Below, in pieces: positions 63,263 through 64,000 of a stretch of 64,000 nucleotides of DNA (positions within the stretch are counted from its first letter, which is position 1; each line of letters starts with the position of its first letter). The DNA comes from Myxococcales bacterium. GTDB taxonomy: Bacteria; Myxococcota_A; Polyangia; Haliangiales; Haliangiaceae. The DNA lies in assembly GCA_016720595.1 (NCBI GenBank), contig JADKKI010000011.1, positions 62,001-126,000 of the forward strand, read 5' to 3'. Below the pieces are notes generated by a model. That model did not search any database, had not been told where the DNA came from, and worked only from the letters and a program-made list of their open reading frames with translations. Position numbers and translations under genes: made by a program.

Positions 63263-63961
63263 CTACGAGTGAGGCTCGGCCTCGTGGTCGAACGGGCCGC
63301 GAGGCGTGTAGGCGTGCGCGACGGGATCGAACACCCACAGCGCGTCCCCGTGTCCTGGCGCGCGATAGATCAGGGCGCCGGGCAGGAACGTGATGCGGCC
63401 CGTGCGGACCACACCATCCTCACGCGTCTCGACCACCCCGGAGAACAAGGGATCCAGACCTCCGGCGGTGCCGACCCGGTAGACCCCGATCCAGACGGCT
63501 TGCTCGCGGCGCCCTCCGCTGGTGATCGCGAGCACGATCGTCCGCTCGCGGAACACCGTCCCGACGGCAAGGATCTCCAGTGCGTCCGCAGTGCCGACGC
63601 ACGGCACTCCTGCGGACCGCGCCACCTCGAGTCCTTCTGCGCTGGTCACGCGCACGCCACCCGTCAGCGTGGCGACGACCGTCTCGGTCCCGGCCGACGG
63701 GGCGACCTCGGCGCGGACGCGGAGCGGAGGCTGCGCATCCGCGGCACACATCGGCTCGTCATCGGCCAGCCATCGCGGCCAGGTTGCGTCACCGGGCTCA
63801 CTCGCCTCACCGGGCTCACTCGCCTCACCGGGCGCACCACCGTCGCTCACCGTGGCATCGGTGAAGTTGCCGAGCCACGGCAATGAGGCCACCGCCGGGG
63901 TCGCGGCGGCCGAGCCCGACAGCGGAAGCACCGCGATGCACGCGAGCAGCGCGGCCTTCAT
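63263..63961 (-). CDS. Exported protein of unknown function
   Basis: A 232-residue protein with a signal peptide (to about residue 20) and a short Gly-Glu-Ala-Ser-Glu-Pro repeat (about 44-57). A beta-rich domain with one Cys pair (EPMCAAD, GVPCVG) follows. No family recognised. No sigma54 or TANNNT element is seen in the 39 bases left upstream. Confidence 0.72.
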   Translation of the reverse strand: MKAALLACIAVLPLSGSAAATPAVASLPWLGNFTDATVSDGGAPGEASEPGEASEPGDATWPRWLADDEPMCAADAQPPLRVRAEVAPSAGTETVVATLTGGVRVTSAEGLEVARSAGVPCVGTADALEILAVGTVFRERTIVLAITSGGRREQAVWIGVYRVGTAGGLDPLFSGVVETREDGVVRTGRITFLPGALIYRAPGHGDALWVFDPVAHAYTPRGPFDHEAEPHS

Positions 63962-64000
63962 GGCTACGGCCCATCCGTCTGGAGCAGCCAGCCGACGATG

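Overview
The window looks like a chromosomal segment of a high-GC member of the Myxococcota (Kofleriaceae/Haliangium-like; this assignment is an inference). The signs are a MYXO-CTERM-type C-terminus (Gly-rich/Cys, one membrane helix, Arg cluster), several MopE-like cysteine/aspartate repeat proteins, PEGA-domain proteins, a transmembrane Ser/Thr kinase, an FHA-type sigma54 activator, a PilZ-receiver fusion and many lipoproteins of unknown function. I found no tRNA, rRNA, CRISPR array, prophage or insertion sequence.

Layout. 0-4.5 kb: a secreted PAP2 phosphatase, a short DnaK-like chaperone coupled to a J-domain protein, and a ketoacyl-ACP synthase III. 4.5-8 kb: an accessory stretch with a four-copy 307-bp tandem array, an HNH endonuclease gene and 45-bp repeats. 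8-15.7 kb: a lipoprotein, a DUF3943 protein, a solute-binding lipoprotein, a Ser/Thr kinase with a PEGA-like partner, and purU. 15.6-22.2 kb: two coupled giant surface-protein genes (VWA/MopE and MopE/formylglycine-enzyme domain) next to two 16-base G tracts and with apparent frameshifts. 22.3-46 kb: recQ, a ParE-like and a VapC-like toxin-antitoxin pair, a molybdopterin oxidoreductase, two PEGA paralogues, a histidine kinase, a PilZ-receiver protein, a large TPR/peptidase protein, lipoproteins, a receiver protein and the FHA-AAA-Fis sigma54 activator. 46.2-49.4 kb: a Tol operon (tolQ, tolR, a TolA-like gene, tolB). 49.4-64 kb: an island of universal stress proteins, CBS, hemerythrin, Zn-alcohol dehydrogenase, two CxxCH lipoproteins, three flavodoxin-domain proteins, acyltransferase, epimerase, host-attachment protein, OsmC and rhodanese genes.

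Two promoter architectures stand out. Housekeeping and signalling genes often carry a TANNNT box 5-7 nt before the start codon, which suggests leaderless mRNAs. In the stress island almost every transcription unit instead carries a sigma54 -24/-12 element (GG-N10-GC) whose GC lies only 11-17 nt before the start codon; I count eleven good matches between 49.7 and 62.7 kb plus one at 8.02 kb. The gene content resembles low-oxygen/dormancy loci such as the lxa locus of Burkholderia cenocepacia, so I read the island as a sigma54-controlled low-oxygen or redox-stress regulon. That reading is an inference; the motifs themselves are visible in the sequence.

Several genes (near 17.0, 21.3, 21.9 and 25.7-26.2 kb) need single-base corrections in GC runs to read through. 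Consensus error and real decay cannot be separated from this sequence alone.
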